Source: Terfezia claveryi
Taxonomy: Eukaryota > Ascomycota > Pezizomycetes > Pezizales > Pezizaceae
Direction of reading: 5' to 3'
Assembly (NCBI GenBank): GCA_015179025.1
Contig: WHUX01000070.1
Location: forward strand, 62,001-126,000
DNA: 64,000 nucleotides
The translations under genes were made by a program, and so were the position numbers. The notes below the pieces were generated by a model. That model had not been told where the DNA came from. It ran no database searches and worked only from the letters and a program-made list of their open reading frames with translations. This document shows positions 35,775 to 45,191 of the stretch, piece after piece (the first letter of the stretch is position 1; every line of letters starts with the position of its first letter).

Positions 35775-37774
35775 ATGCCTGGATCTATCTCCTCCGGCTT
35801 GACCCACAGCAGGCCTTTCCAGATCACCGTAGAATGGGTTCTCACCCAAGGTTGGTGGGCGCAAGACTTTTACAATATCATCGACGAAGTCTTCCCCGAA
35901 CTTGATGTCGACTTTGGGGCCCCCGCCAAACAAGTAATCAACAAGATCACGCTCCTCTACCATGCTTACATCGAACGTCAACCCCAAGGCACCCACATCC
36001 TCGCCATCGACCACCCCACCGAACGGCAATTGATTCAGGTTGACTGTTTGCGGGAATTGGTCAGGCGAGAGCAGAGAGCAACAATACAAGCTGCAGTACG
36101 AGGGGAAACCCAGATCTACTGGATATATTGGATATGAATGCTCACTGGTTGAGGCAGGATGGCAGTATTAGGTTGTTGTTCCCAAGAACATTAGTTGTTG
36201 GGGTAGTGGCTCCCAGCCCAAGCACCCATCCGTCCGTCAATCTTGCTACGGCCGCCGAGAGCCCGTATAGTGCGGATGGGCACTTGCCGACACCTACGGT
36301 AATACATCAAGAAAGGGATTATCTGGTCATAGTTGATACACCCCCTGTTAGCTCGACAGGTGATGGGGAGTGGGATTCAGAGGCTCGGAATAATTCGCCA
36401 CATGACTCAGAACTACTTGGTGGCTTGGATTCACGGTCAATGGACAACAGTAGCAGCAAGGAAGAATCCCGTGCTGAAAATAATGAATCCGGGAAAGATG
36501 ATGCTATTGGAAACGTCTCTGGAGATTCCGATCTCGGTTTTTATGGCGATAATGAAGCCTCCGAGGCAAGCTCGTCAAGTGGAGGAGAGTCCGGTGACCC
36601 GAGTGGCGGAGGAGGTTCCACTCTCTCGGATCAAGATGGTTTCGGTAATAGACCCCAGGACCAAAACACCAACTTGCTTTACGAAGGAGTACGTACGGCA
36701 GTTATGGCTTGTGCTCCGCCTCCGGGTCTTGATTCTCGGCCGGGGATGACCCACAGGTCATCTGCAGAGGACTCACCAGTGGATGATAGTCAAGAAAAGA
36801 CATATGAGAATCGTGAAGAACATACCGGCAGAGATGGGGACCGGAACGATCCTGCTTCTGGTCGTAGTGATTCCTCCAATGACGAGACCCATTCTGGAAA
36901 TTACTCCCAAGCGCAGGAGGTGGCAATAATGGAGGACAATAATAAAGGTTCCGAATCTATACCCGACGATGAAAACATTGCGGGTGCTCTACCCCATGAT
37001 GAAATTGTTCCCCTGCGCCGACATATCGGGGATAACTACGACAGTGACGATGAAGCCACGGAAGACCACCTTTTCGAGGATGTTTATGGCCATGGAGCTG
37101 TCTCTGGAAGCGCAGCCTCAGTACCCTGGGCTTCGTGGTTGACAATGTGTCCGAGGTTATTAATACAATTGTGCAAATTTGAACAACTTCTCCAGAATGA
37201 ATTACTTGCCATGCGAACGCCGATCACCCTAGGGGTTGCGTTGCGAACAGAGTGCCGGAAGCGAACAGATAGGGCATTAGAATTGATAATGTGGCTTGGG
37301 GCGGTGTTGCTCCTAGTATCGAAGTTGATGCTGGATGATCATGTGGATACGGACCACCAGAGAAACAAGTTCCGCATGGAGAAGTTGACGAGACAGGTTT
37401 CTCGGGGGATTTGGGATGCATATGCTGTGGTTACTTCTGTGCGGCAGGCGTGGAAGGACAAGGGAAGTGAAGTGAGGGAGGATATGGAGAGACAGTTGAG
37501 AAGGATTCATGAAAAGTGTGCACGGCGGAGAGAAATGTTGAGGAAGGTAATGGAGGATGAAGTTGATTTCCCACAGGTAGGGGAATTGGAATTCTTCTAT
37601 AATGAGGAAGAGGAAGAGGTGACTGAGGAGAGGGCGGAAACGGTACCAGTGGTGGGTGATCTCGGAGAGAGTGGAATTGAGAGTGCGGGGAGTTTGGCGG
37701 CAACAGTAGTGCCCGCAAAGTGGTGGAAGCGAGGGAGAAGGTGTAGCGAAGGTTCATATTCTCTGGTGGAATAA
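35775..37774 (+). CDS. Two-exon lineage-specific protein, about 645 aa
   Basis: Exon 1 starts at ATG 35775 (MPGSISSGLTHSRPFQITVE...) and exon 2 is open from 36134 to 37774. A 62 nt intron at 36096-36157 (GTACGA...GAGGCAG) joins them in phase 0. The N-terminal ~107 residues look globular (WVLTQGWWAQDFYNIIDEVF, LYHAYIERQPQGTHILAIDH). The middle ~300 residues are acidic, Ser/Asp/Gly-rich and probably disordered (SSSGGESGDPSGGGGSTLSD). The C-terminal ~160 residues are helical and basic, with a hydrophobic stretch (LELIMWLGAVLLLVSKLML) and coiled-coil-like MERQLRRIHEKCARRREMLR, ending acidic. No known family recognised. Confidence 0.6.
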
Positions 37775-38854
37775 TGGAGACTTTAGGTAGCTTAAGTGCC
37801 TCCCGGTCATGAGGGCATGTCGAATCTATGGCCGCCGAGAGTTGACGAATTTTGGAACTTGGTCGTATTTCTGTGCGAAACTGCGAAGGAATTCGAGATT
37901 CAGGTGTTTGTGATTTATAGAAATGAAAGATTGCGAATGGGATGGTTTTTATGCGCACCTCACGGTGCATTCATTGTACATCACGTTTTTTATTCTGGAG
38001 TATAGCTTTCAATGCCATTCATCTGCATCAGAGCGGTATGGCAAACTCCCAGCTAGAAGATTATGGTTTCGTGATGTCTATAATGAATTTGTGGGGACTA
38101 GGTATCCCCAAGCGTGATTGAGAGCGCTTCGGCAAATTGGTATTGGACAAGTACCGCATGTTCACATCAGTTCCAAGGGTTTCCACACACACAAAAGGAT
38201 ACTTGCACGAATGATATAACAAGACAGAAGACCATAGTTGCAGAATCTATTCACCCGTTCTGGCTGGTACCTAGGCCTTATTATGCTATCTAGCACTTCA
38301 GCAGCCTAATTTTGGCGACTTAAGGGGGCATGATAGAAGGTAAAAGACAGGGGCTGGATAGTTTATCACTTGATGGGACATATTCATATGACAGTAAATT
38401 CCCCACTCTCAGTGGACCTTGGTTAAAATCGTGCAAACTGAAATATCGTTTCCATGATTGATTCTAAGAATCAATTTCCTCCGTTCCAGTCGTGTTGTCA
38501 ATACACACGTAATCGAAAATGCAAGCAAAGTATGTTTCCCAGTACATGAAATGTGAGAAACCCCAGTATGCTCAACGCACATTAAGCAATGAAAGTTGAA
38601 TCAAGCACAACTGTATGAAAATATCGAAAAGAAGCTCTTCCCACCTAAATCCCACGCCTTCCCCAATCAAGTGAATCGTCACATCTGCAAAGAATAGCCA
38701 ATACTTCAAGAAACCTAATCTTTGACCCGGTGAAACCCTCACAGCTCATCCCCCACCCACCATCGTTAGTATCCCACCGTTCGTCAAAACAAAGGTGGCT
38801 TAAAGAGAAACAGCAGTTGCTCCAGAGGCTCTGTCTCGCAGTCTTAACAAGCAA
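37775..38854. other. Intergenic, nothing seen
   Basis: Only short frames. It separates the 3' ends of two convergent genes. Confidence 0.5.
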
Positions 38855-40072
38855 TTAATATCCTTCATAATGCCCATAGTAATCGTTCGCGCCAGGACCC
38901 TCGGTCCACGGCACTGTATCATTCAAGTACCACAATTGTTGAACGAACCTTTGCGTTTCAGGGTCGTCATTGGGCAAGATCTGTGGTTCCTCGGGCGAGC
39001 TTGGTAATTCCTTGGGTGAGTTTGGTGATTCCTGGGGAAAGATCGGTGATTCCCCAGGCAAGATCAGGGATTCCTCAGGCAAGATCAGGGATTCCTCGGG
39101 CAAGACCAGGGATTCCCCAGGCAAGATCGGTGATTCCTTGGGCAGGATCGGTGATTCCTGGGGCAAGATCGGTAATTCCACGGGCAAGACCGGGGATTCC
39201 CCGGGAAAGATCAGTGGTTCGTTGGGCAAGATTTGTGGTTCACCCCCGGGCACCGCAGCCGGTTCGAGTGAAATCTTGGCCTTTTTGACTTCTCTCGCAG
39301 TACTCTTGCGACTCTGGACTTCCTCTCCCTTCTTCGAGTTTCTTGGCGCTCGAGGTCGCTTTGCGGATGGTTTTGGGGCTTTTTTGTTTGTGGGGTCCTG
39401 CTTATGCGTGTCCCCAGCTCTCCGAACAATCTCTGCCTCAATATGCCTGCCGAGGCCTGCCAGCCCCTCTGCTGTTGGTGGATTGACGCCAGGATTGGAC
39501 CTTATCAACTCATCTATCGTTACAGTCTTGAAAGTGTCTCCGTTCAATTCTGCCTGTTGGATTGATAACTTGAACTCTTCCATGATCTTTTGACCTAGCA
39601 TTCCGAGCCAAGGGATCCCAGTCTGACCCACTGGTTCGTTCGAACTGCCCGCCAAGTTCCCGCCGGCAATATTCTCAGATGGAAACTTTGCTACAATGCT
39701 GTTTAAGACCTCCAGTGCCCAGCTCAGGTCCCCGCTCGCCTTGGCGACATTTTTCTGAGATTCCCTGAGCTCTTTAAAGGAGGATTCAACGAGCAATGTA
39801 CAAATTTCAACGTCCTGCTTAAACTTTTCCAGCGGAGATTCCATATTTTCATCTCCCTCCGAGCCATTTGCTGCTAGCATTTTTTGCGATTGGACCTTCT
39901 CATGAGTTCTCTGGATTGTGTGTACACAATCTCTAACACCACCATAAAGGCGTTTTATAACGTCGTTGAAGTCGCTCAATTTCCCTTCATTGTCGCCTAG
40001 GTCATGTTTGAGGTTGTGGGTGTTTCTGTGTACTGTGTCCACATCGGACTGCACATCCTGTTGCGGGGTCAT
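38855..40072 (-). CDS. Coiled-coil protein with proline heptad array (405 aa)
   Basis: ATG at 40072. Residues ~1-150 are heptad-like coiled coil (HRNTHNLKHDLGDNEGKLSD ... SSFKELRESQKNVAKASGDL). Residues ~230-265 carry basic clusters (KKAPKPSAKRPRAPRNSKKG) that could be a nuclear signal. Residues ~277-372 are about thirteen copies of a seven-residue unit of the form (I/V)(L/F)P-x-E-(S/L)-(P/L), for example ILPQESP, ILPKESP, ILPGESL. The C-terminus (WTEGPGANDYYGHYEGY) is aromatic-rich. An upstream frame (ATG 40254) can be spliced on with a 62 nt intron (GTACCA...CACTAG, just before 40072), adding ~45 residues; this is optional. Function unknown. Confidence 0.65.
   Translation of the reverse strand: MTPQQDVQSDVDTVHRNTHNLKHDLGDNEGKLSDFNDVIKRLYGGVRDCVHTIQRTHEKVQSQKMLAANGSEGDENMESPLEKFKQDVEICTLLVESSFKELRESQKNVAKASGDLSWALEVLNSIVAKFPSENIAGGNLAGSSNEPVGQTGIPWLGMLGQKIMEEFKLSIQQAELNGDTFKTVTIDELIRSNPGVNPPTAEGLAGLGRHIEAEIVRRAGDTHKQDPTNKKAPKPSAKRPRAPRNSKKGEEVQSRKSTAREVKKAKISLEPAAVPGGEPQILPNEPLIFPGESPVLPVELPILPQESPILPKESPILPGESLVLPEESLILPEESLILPGESPIFPQESPNSPKELPSSPEEPQILPNDDPETQRFVQQLWYLNDTVPWTEGPGANDYYGHYEGY
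38970..39245. repeat. 21 bp coding minisatellite
   Basis: About thirteen units of GATTCC(T/C)(T/C)GGGCAAGATC(G/A)G-type sequence on the plus strand; on the minus strand they encode the proline heptads of the gene at 38855-40072. Units differ mostly by transitions at synonymous or x positions. The unit length, a multiple of three, allows copy-number change without frame loss. Confidence 0.85.
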
Positions 40073-41114
40073 CTAGTGTCACACATACATTAGCCAAGAA
40101 GAACCCTTGTTTGCGTTTAGCTGGGGGATGGTACAATGCGAGGCTCGTTTCCCCAGTGGGATATTGGTATAGTTGTGGTAGAGTGTGGACGACGGCCGGG
40201 TGAGGATTGGAGTTTGTAGGCGGTGATGATGACAGACTGTGCTGTAGTACTCATATTTTTTTTTTCAAAAACTATATAGTTTGTGCCGAGGGAACGTATC
40301 TCCATACTGGTGATATGAAAGTACCTCGGCGGGTCGTACTGGACCATTGAGGCTTCTGGGTCGAATCTATCCTGATGGCCTACCTAAGCCCATGCAACAT
40401 TACCTCCCCATAGGTTACCGCGTGGTGAGGCGCCAGGGACCTGTGGTGCTTTTGCTAAGAACATGAAGTTGCAAGAGTCAGGATTCTGTAAGTGTCAGGC
40501 AATATAATGTCCTACAGTAGTGGATAGCTAATGAGGTACCTAGATAACCATTTAGCAGCCGAGTACACACACACCACCCTCCGCTACCCTCAATGTTCTT
40601 GAACAACGGTCCTGGCAGATGATACAGGCCATGAGAGGGTATACTACAAATGAAATAGTCTAGTGGCTTGTAAACAGGCGGGGGTGTTGATGTATGCCTT
40701 TTCGATTAGAAGGCAAACCAGTGCTGATCTGACTCCGGAAGCACACAGATCTCCGTCTAGTATGCAATCTCCTCGTTTTTTGGTACGCAAGTTTTGCCAG
40801 GGAAACAATCTCGAGTCTCTACCTACGTACACCACCACGGTCACACCACTCTCGCCATGCTCACAAAGCGGGTGATACTGGTAGAAGAACCTGCTGCAAG
40901 TAAGTTTTCAAGCCCTTGAAAAAGAAGACAGTGGGGAGGAGGGAAGCTCACGGAGGGGCTCTGAGGAAGGCTGGCACCTGACTTGGTGGCATCATCGGAT
41001 TGGCCAAGTTTAAGGCTGCACACAAGAACAATACGAAATAGAAGCCCGGCTCTAAACGAGCTGTGTGGGAGGGGTTCATGCGTGAAGGAATGAAAAAAGA
41101 GGAGGAAATAAGAC
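40073..41114. other. Intergenic with possible extra exons
   Basis: Apart from the possible 5' exon of the gene ending at 40072, a minus-strand open frame at about 40644-40905 (RFFYQYHPLCEHGESGVTVV..., 66-85 codons) can be linked in phase to upstream frames through GTGAGC...TTGCAG and GTAAGT...CACACAG introns. It may represent an alternative 3' end of the small gene at 41115-41424 or a chance opening. Confidence 0.3.
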
Positions 41115-41424
41115 TTACCTATACCGCCGCCTATATAGCAATAGAGAAGTAGCGCCGGGGAAAGGAGCAACCAGGCGGGCCGGCGCCCAGGTCTTGAAGT
41201 ATTTTGAGGTGCGGGAGTTAGAAGAATCTTGGTGTACGAGCGAGGAAACGAATTGTTTGGCCTTATCGTGGACATATACTGCGGCGGCAGCACCGACGAC
41301 GATGACCGGTTGGGACTGAAAAGAGAATGAGTAAGAGTACCGAAATATCGCCAGGGAAATGCAGGCAAAGGCAGGTAGCGCGCAAACACGGCAGTGGAAG
41401 CCTCACCACAGAGGCAAAAGTCAT
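41115..41424 (-). CDS. Small two-exon membrane-associated protein (72 aa)
   Basis: Exon 1 is only six codons from ATG 41424 (MTFASV). A 91 nt intron (41406-41316; GTGAGG donor, CTCTTTTCAG acceptor) joins it in phase to exon 2 (41315-41115). The product reads MTFASVSQPVIVVGAAAAVY, then HDKAKQFVSSLVHQ... and YFKTWAPARLVAPFPGATSL, ending LLLYRRRYR. Residues ~9-20 are a short hydrophobic stretch, and the C-terminus is basic. The terminal codon overlaps a GTAAGT, so an alternative spliced 3' end is possible. Codon choice is uniform and fungal-like, which supports a real gene despite the small size. No family recognised. Confidence 0.5.
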
Positions 41425-42130
41425 ATTTTCGAGGCACAAAGCATACTGCATACATAGTCGACTACTGCATACAATACATATTTATATATATACAAAGCTC
41501 AGCCTTGAGCTAAAGTACTGACCTCATGTCCAAGGACTATCAATACCCGTACACAGAGCAATAGACAATATATCCTAAATCATTCACGAAGAAAAATGCA
41601 TGTACTCGGCACCAACGCCGTCTACTCCCTAGGTACATACTCGTTTGCGTATCTTTAAACGATACACACTACACACAGCTGCAATTGCTGACGCTGGCTT
41701 ACCTCCATAGTGAAATCAACGCTAGGGCTTATGGCACTTTCGCTATATGCCCCCCACAGTAAGTTCCCTCGGGATCCCTCTCCTGAACCTTCATTGACGG
41801 GATGCGATAGAACCCGGCCAAAGGGGCCTGCGAACGATTTCCTCCGTGAAGATCTTGCACACCCCCTTCTTCCTCGCAACGGAGCAACACAAATGTCACC
41901 CCCTAGGGTTTTCAAACCACTGGGTCGATGACACACCACCCAGGAGGCACCATTCTCTGCCGCCTTCTGTACTCTCTACGCTCAGGGTCTTGGCATGAGA
42001 CTACCTTCTGCACTGCGTTGATTGCAAGAGTCATCCTTACTACAATGGACTCTCGATACAAGCATATCGTTCGGACCCGGAGAAGTATGCTTGCAACCAA
42101 TATACGCTTATAGCAAGAGAAAATAGGTAA

Positions 42131-42424
42131 CTATAAAATGAAGTTAACTAACGCTAGGAAATTTTGTGGAATAGGCTTACGGTATGAATCCAAGCAGAGC
42201 ATATAAACAAGAAATACCCAAACGAGAGTAGTAGGTGTGGAAGCGGGAATGTCAAGGAGAGGAGGCACCAGAAAGTCAGTGATCCTGCGCTGAACATGCA
42301 GACGCCTGCATTGAATTTCTAGAGTCTCAATACTTTTCTCCTCACGCTGTAGAACATCTTGTAGGTCCCTGATATTGGCTGTAGGTTCAGCTTGAAGAGA
42401 AAAGGGGAGTAAGTAATCCTTCAA
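42131..42424 (-). CDS. Possible exon: coiled coil plus membrane segment
   Basis: Open frame without its own ATG; the stretch after a pyrimidine-rich CTCTTTTCAAG? acceptor-like site (CCCCTTTTCTCTTCAAG) reads EPTANIRDLQDVLQREEKSI and LHVQRRITDFLVPPLLDIPA, then a hydrophobic LVWVFLVYMLCL. Upstream an ATG at about 42514 opens MASSSKSSVVQQHHAWTELD, but no splice with consistent phase was found. It may be the 3' exon of a small gene. Confidence 0.3.
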   Translation of the reverse strand: MKDYLLPFSLQAEPTANIRDLQDVLQREEKSIETLEIQCRRLHVQRRITDFLVPPLLDIPASTPTTLVWVFLVYMLCLDSYRKPIPQNFLALVNFIL

Positions 42425-42630
42425 TATGCGCGGGCGCTACCCTGAGGGGTAACCGGTCAAGCTCCGTCCATGCATGATGCTGTTGGACAACCGAAGATTT
42501 GGAAGAAGAGGCCATTGTTTTCACAGTCAGTATGTATACATCATCGGATCACTCGGTCTGATACAAAACCAAGTAAGCTAATTTGACAGTGAACAGGTGA
42601 CATGAAATCGAGAGTGCATCATCATTTGAC

Positions 42631-42749
42631 AGCTACGACCATAGACTGTAGAAAACGAGGCATCCCGTCCGCTCTGCCATATCTAAGCTTCAGATCGCCA
42701 GGCTAGTACTGCAGTGGGTGACCATGCGGGAATCCCTGGTGTTGTAGAT
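42631..42749 (+). rRNA. 5S ribosomal RNA gene
   Basis: The sequence contains conserved fungal 5S blocks in order: CTACGACCATA, ATCCCGTCCGCTCT, a TAAGC block, AGTACTGCAGTGGGTGACC and GGGAATCCCTGGTGTTGTAG. The first and last eight bases (CTACGACC / GGTGTTGTAG) pair to form helix I. The internal Pol III control region lies within ~50-85, and seven T follow at 42749-42755 as a Pol III terminator. Length 119 nt is normal for 5S. A single dispersed gene in repeat-rich DNA agrees with the scattered 5S arrangement of filamentous ascomycetes. Confidence 0.88.
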
Positions 42750-42754
42750 TTTTT

Positions 42755-42860
42755 TATTTTCTCACAGCACTTGGCTACAGTATATACTCCTATGCGGCCC
42801 CGTTAGGGGGGCCATGAGGAGCCACCCAGAAACCCATCTCGATTTTATGTCACCTATGCA
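42755..42860 (-). mobile_element. SINE-like tail abutting the 5S gene
   Basis: On the minus strand: GGGTTTCTGGGTGGCTCCTC, ATGGCCCCCCTAACGGGGCC, GCATAGGAGTATATACTG, ending AAAATAAAAAAAT directly against the 3' end of the 5S gene. Matches the copies at 25782 and 3485. Confidence 0.6.
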
Positions 42861-42974
42861 CTCTCAAATTACTTAGCTTACTTGGTTTTGTATCAGGCTT
42901 AATATCGTCGAAAACTAGTCGAAAACCGCATAACAAACCAAGTAATCAGCATCCTGATGATGTAGCAAGTATTT

Positions 42975-42993
42975 AAAAAAAAAAAAAAAAAAA
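42975..42993. repeat. A19 tract
   Basis: AGTATTT followed by 19 A, immediately before a partial 5S copy. It resembles the tail of the SINE-like family (GAGTATATTTAAAA). Confidence 0.6.
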
Positions 42994-43193
42994 GCTTTAG
43001 ATCGCCGGGCTAGTACTGCAGTGGGTTGAAGAAGTGCTACGTTAGGCACTCTTGAGGATTAGCATTCTTGGCATTCTAGATATATGTATTAGTAGAAGAG
43101 TAGGCATCTTGTGAAGGGAAGAAGTGAGGACGACGGAAAGTGACAGTTGCACTCCACATGGGTGACCGCGTAGGAATTCCTGGTGTTGTAGAT
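42992..43193 (+). pseudogene. Broken 5S rRNA copy split by a 133 bp insertion
   Basis: 42992-43026 matches the middle of 5S (AAGCTTTAGATCGCCGGGCT...GCAGTGGGT) and 43160-43193 matches its 3' end (GGGTGACCGCGTAGGAATTC...GTTGTAGAT) followed by six T. The 133 bp between are foreign and are flanked by GGGT on both sides. The 5' half of the 5S is missing, replaced by the A19 tract. Confidence 0.75.
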
Positions 43194-43479
43194 TTTTTGA
43201 CTTCCGTTTTGTCTATGCCCACCACGATGATTGTAATGGTACTCCCATCCCAATGCCGATATTCCCCAAATCCCGAAACCATAGCATCTCTTGAAATTCC
43301 TCGTAAGTCAATAAGTACGAATAGGGGTATTCAATCTTAAAATAATCAAGCGATTAAATTGAAAATTGTACTTAATCGACGTTCTAAGCCGAAAATATTC
43401 GTTCAAGCTTGAGCGACCCTCGATCATAGGATTCAGTTGTTATCACATTAAGATTGTCTCAGGAGATGCAATTCTGCGG

Positions 43480-43730
43480 GGTACCGGTAATTCCTTATCG
43501 ATAAGAACCTATTTGTGGTTTAGCGCTTCTCTCGACACAAGCATATGTATGGTGACTAAGCGAAAAAAATAAGAATCCAAAATATAGTCTCATGCCAAGA
43601 CTCTAGTCGATCGCATCCAAAATATGCTTATTTAACTCTATGTGGCACCGGCGAATGTATGCTTGTAACCAATATATGCTTCTATCCGGTATGCTTGTAT
43701 CGTGGTGGAGAGTGTAACCGCTAGGACAAA
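43480..43730. mobile_element. Pogo/Tigger-like miniature repeat, inverse copy
   Basis: CTTATCGATAAGAACC...GTGGTTTAGCGCTTCTC and ATGCTTGTAACCAATATATG are the inverse of segments at 33424-33462 and 33717-33745. A related single end (ACTCTCGATACAAGCATATC) lies at about 42050. Confidence 0.4.
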
Positions 43731-43736
43731 ACGTGA

Positions 43737-44063
43737 TCACTGGGTGCTAGGTTTGCCCAAACACCGATAGTATATTGTACGCTCACATATCGAGAGACCT
43801 CTGTAGGCGAAATCTAAAAACACAATTCTGCTGGACTTCGGCAGCACTTTGCCTGAGATCGTGACACGATTCGACGTAGAGTTAAACTGGTCCAGGCTGG
43901 TCAGCGGTTTTTGTGCTCTGCCTTTTGGAAAGGTGCATGTGAAGGTGGGGTACGGCGGCACCCTGCAGACCGAGCTTTGGGAGGCTGGGAGCGGTAGCAA
44001 CAATAGGACCAGTTGCGGGGATGAACGTAAAGAGGAGGCATACACTAGCCATACATAAATCAT
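43737..44063 (-). CDS. Candidate small secreted protein (108 aa)
   Basis: From ATG 44063: MIYVWLVYASSLRSSPQLVL then LLLPLPASQSSVCRV, a plausible signal peptide. The mature part includes CRVPPYPTFTCTFPKG, an N-glycosylation-type NST and four Cys (two near the front, two near the end). The stop is at 43737. Overlapping frames on the same strand also have Met and hydrophobic segments, so the choice is uncertain. No family recognised. Confidence 0.35.
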   Translation of the reverse strand: MIYVWLVYASSLRSSPQLVLLLLPLPASQSSVCRVPPYPTFTCTFPKGRAQKPLTSLDQFNSTSNRVTISGKVLPKSSRIVFLDFAYRGLSICERTIYYRCLGKPSTQ

Positions 44064-44139
44064 GACTATGCATGATGAACTCCAATAGTAGAAAATCAGG
44101 CCATTTTGGAGCTGATGAGGAAGGGATGAGCACAATTAA

Positions 44140-45188
44140 AGGTCTTCAGGGACATATGAAATTATAAGTGAGTTCTCATGTGTATGTATGTTCTGGCCAC
44201 ACACTTTCCATATACCATCATTGCCAACGTCCGGATATTAAGTCAGTACGCGTACGAGATTTAGCCCACAAATATCAACCCTAGATTCTCTTTACGGTAG
44301 ATTTTGAAGCGAGGATTTGAAGCGGGAGATTACACTGTAAATCTGAAAATTGGACCTGAGGCTCACCACCACGTCAAACATCCCAGGCATAGACACCATG
44401 GCCATCCCCGCTAAATGTATAGGATTCTCCGCGACAGACACCCTGCAGTGGAAGTTAGGAAATCATTTTTTTTACGCGAGCGAGGATTGACAGAATTACT
44501 GTACATGAGAATATAGTCTGCTGATTCTGGCTCAAACACCGGTATTAGTATTAGGTAGTGGAGCTTCACTTTAGGGAGGACGGTTGTTGGATTTTTCCGA
44601 AATCACTATTCATTAACATGTAATAAAAATGGGTGGCAGGCACACTATACAGGTTCTGGCTGGCACGAGATATCTCACAGCCATTGCTGCCTGACTCTAT
44701 CCTTTTGGAAGCGCATACCTGTAGTTCCACTGGGTTTCCACTATACCTATGGGGGAGCTATCATAGCCACTGTAATTTCCTCCATAGTGTCCAAAATCCC
44801 ACTGAATCAATTGAAGCGATTCAATCATATTCGGGCTACCTGCCTAGTTTTTAGTTTGGACATAACAGATATTAGCTATTCTTGAGCTATCGGAGGTTGT
44901 GAAAGATGAAGATCAATAAGATACAAGGTATCCGTATTGTTAGCCTCAGTAGCGACCATCCGAACTTTCCGAACTGCTCCATCGCTTAAAATTCGCATCC
45001 CTGGAGTAATACCGTACTTCAGCTCCTACAGGCAAACCTGGCTATAATGAAGCTCGATATACCTGAAAATCCTGGCTAAATACCTATTCGGGGTTAAAGT
45101 GCCCTGGCAATACTGAAACTAGTACGTATAATGACAGTGAAGAGAATACTCAGGCCACAACTACAGCGAAGCTAAATTGACCATAGTA
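44140..45188. other. No gene seen; possible transposon ends
   Basis: Short frames only. Around 45035-45120 text such as GGCTATAATGAAGCTCGATA and CTAAATACCTATTCGGGG resembles pogo-type terminal sequence. Confidence 0.35.
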
Positions 45189-45191
45189 AAT

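Larger units (their letters stand above)
42557..42900. repeat. Inverted repeat enclosing a 5S rRNA gene
   Basis: TCTGATACAAAACCAAGTAA at 42557, continuing for about 65 bp (…CAGGTGACATGAAATCGAGA), is repeated inverted at 42832-42900 with a few small differences. Between the arms lie the 5S gene (42631-42749) and, next to the right arm, the SINE-like tail in minus orientation. Confidence 0.65.
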
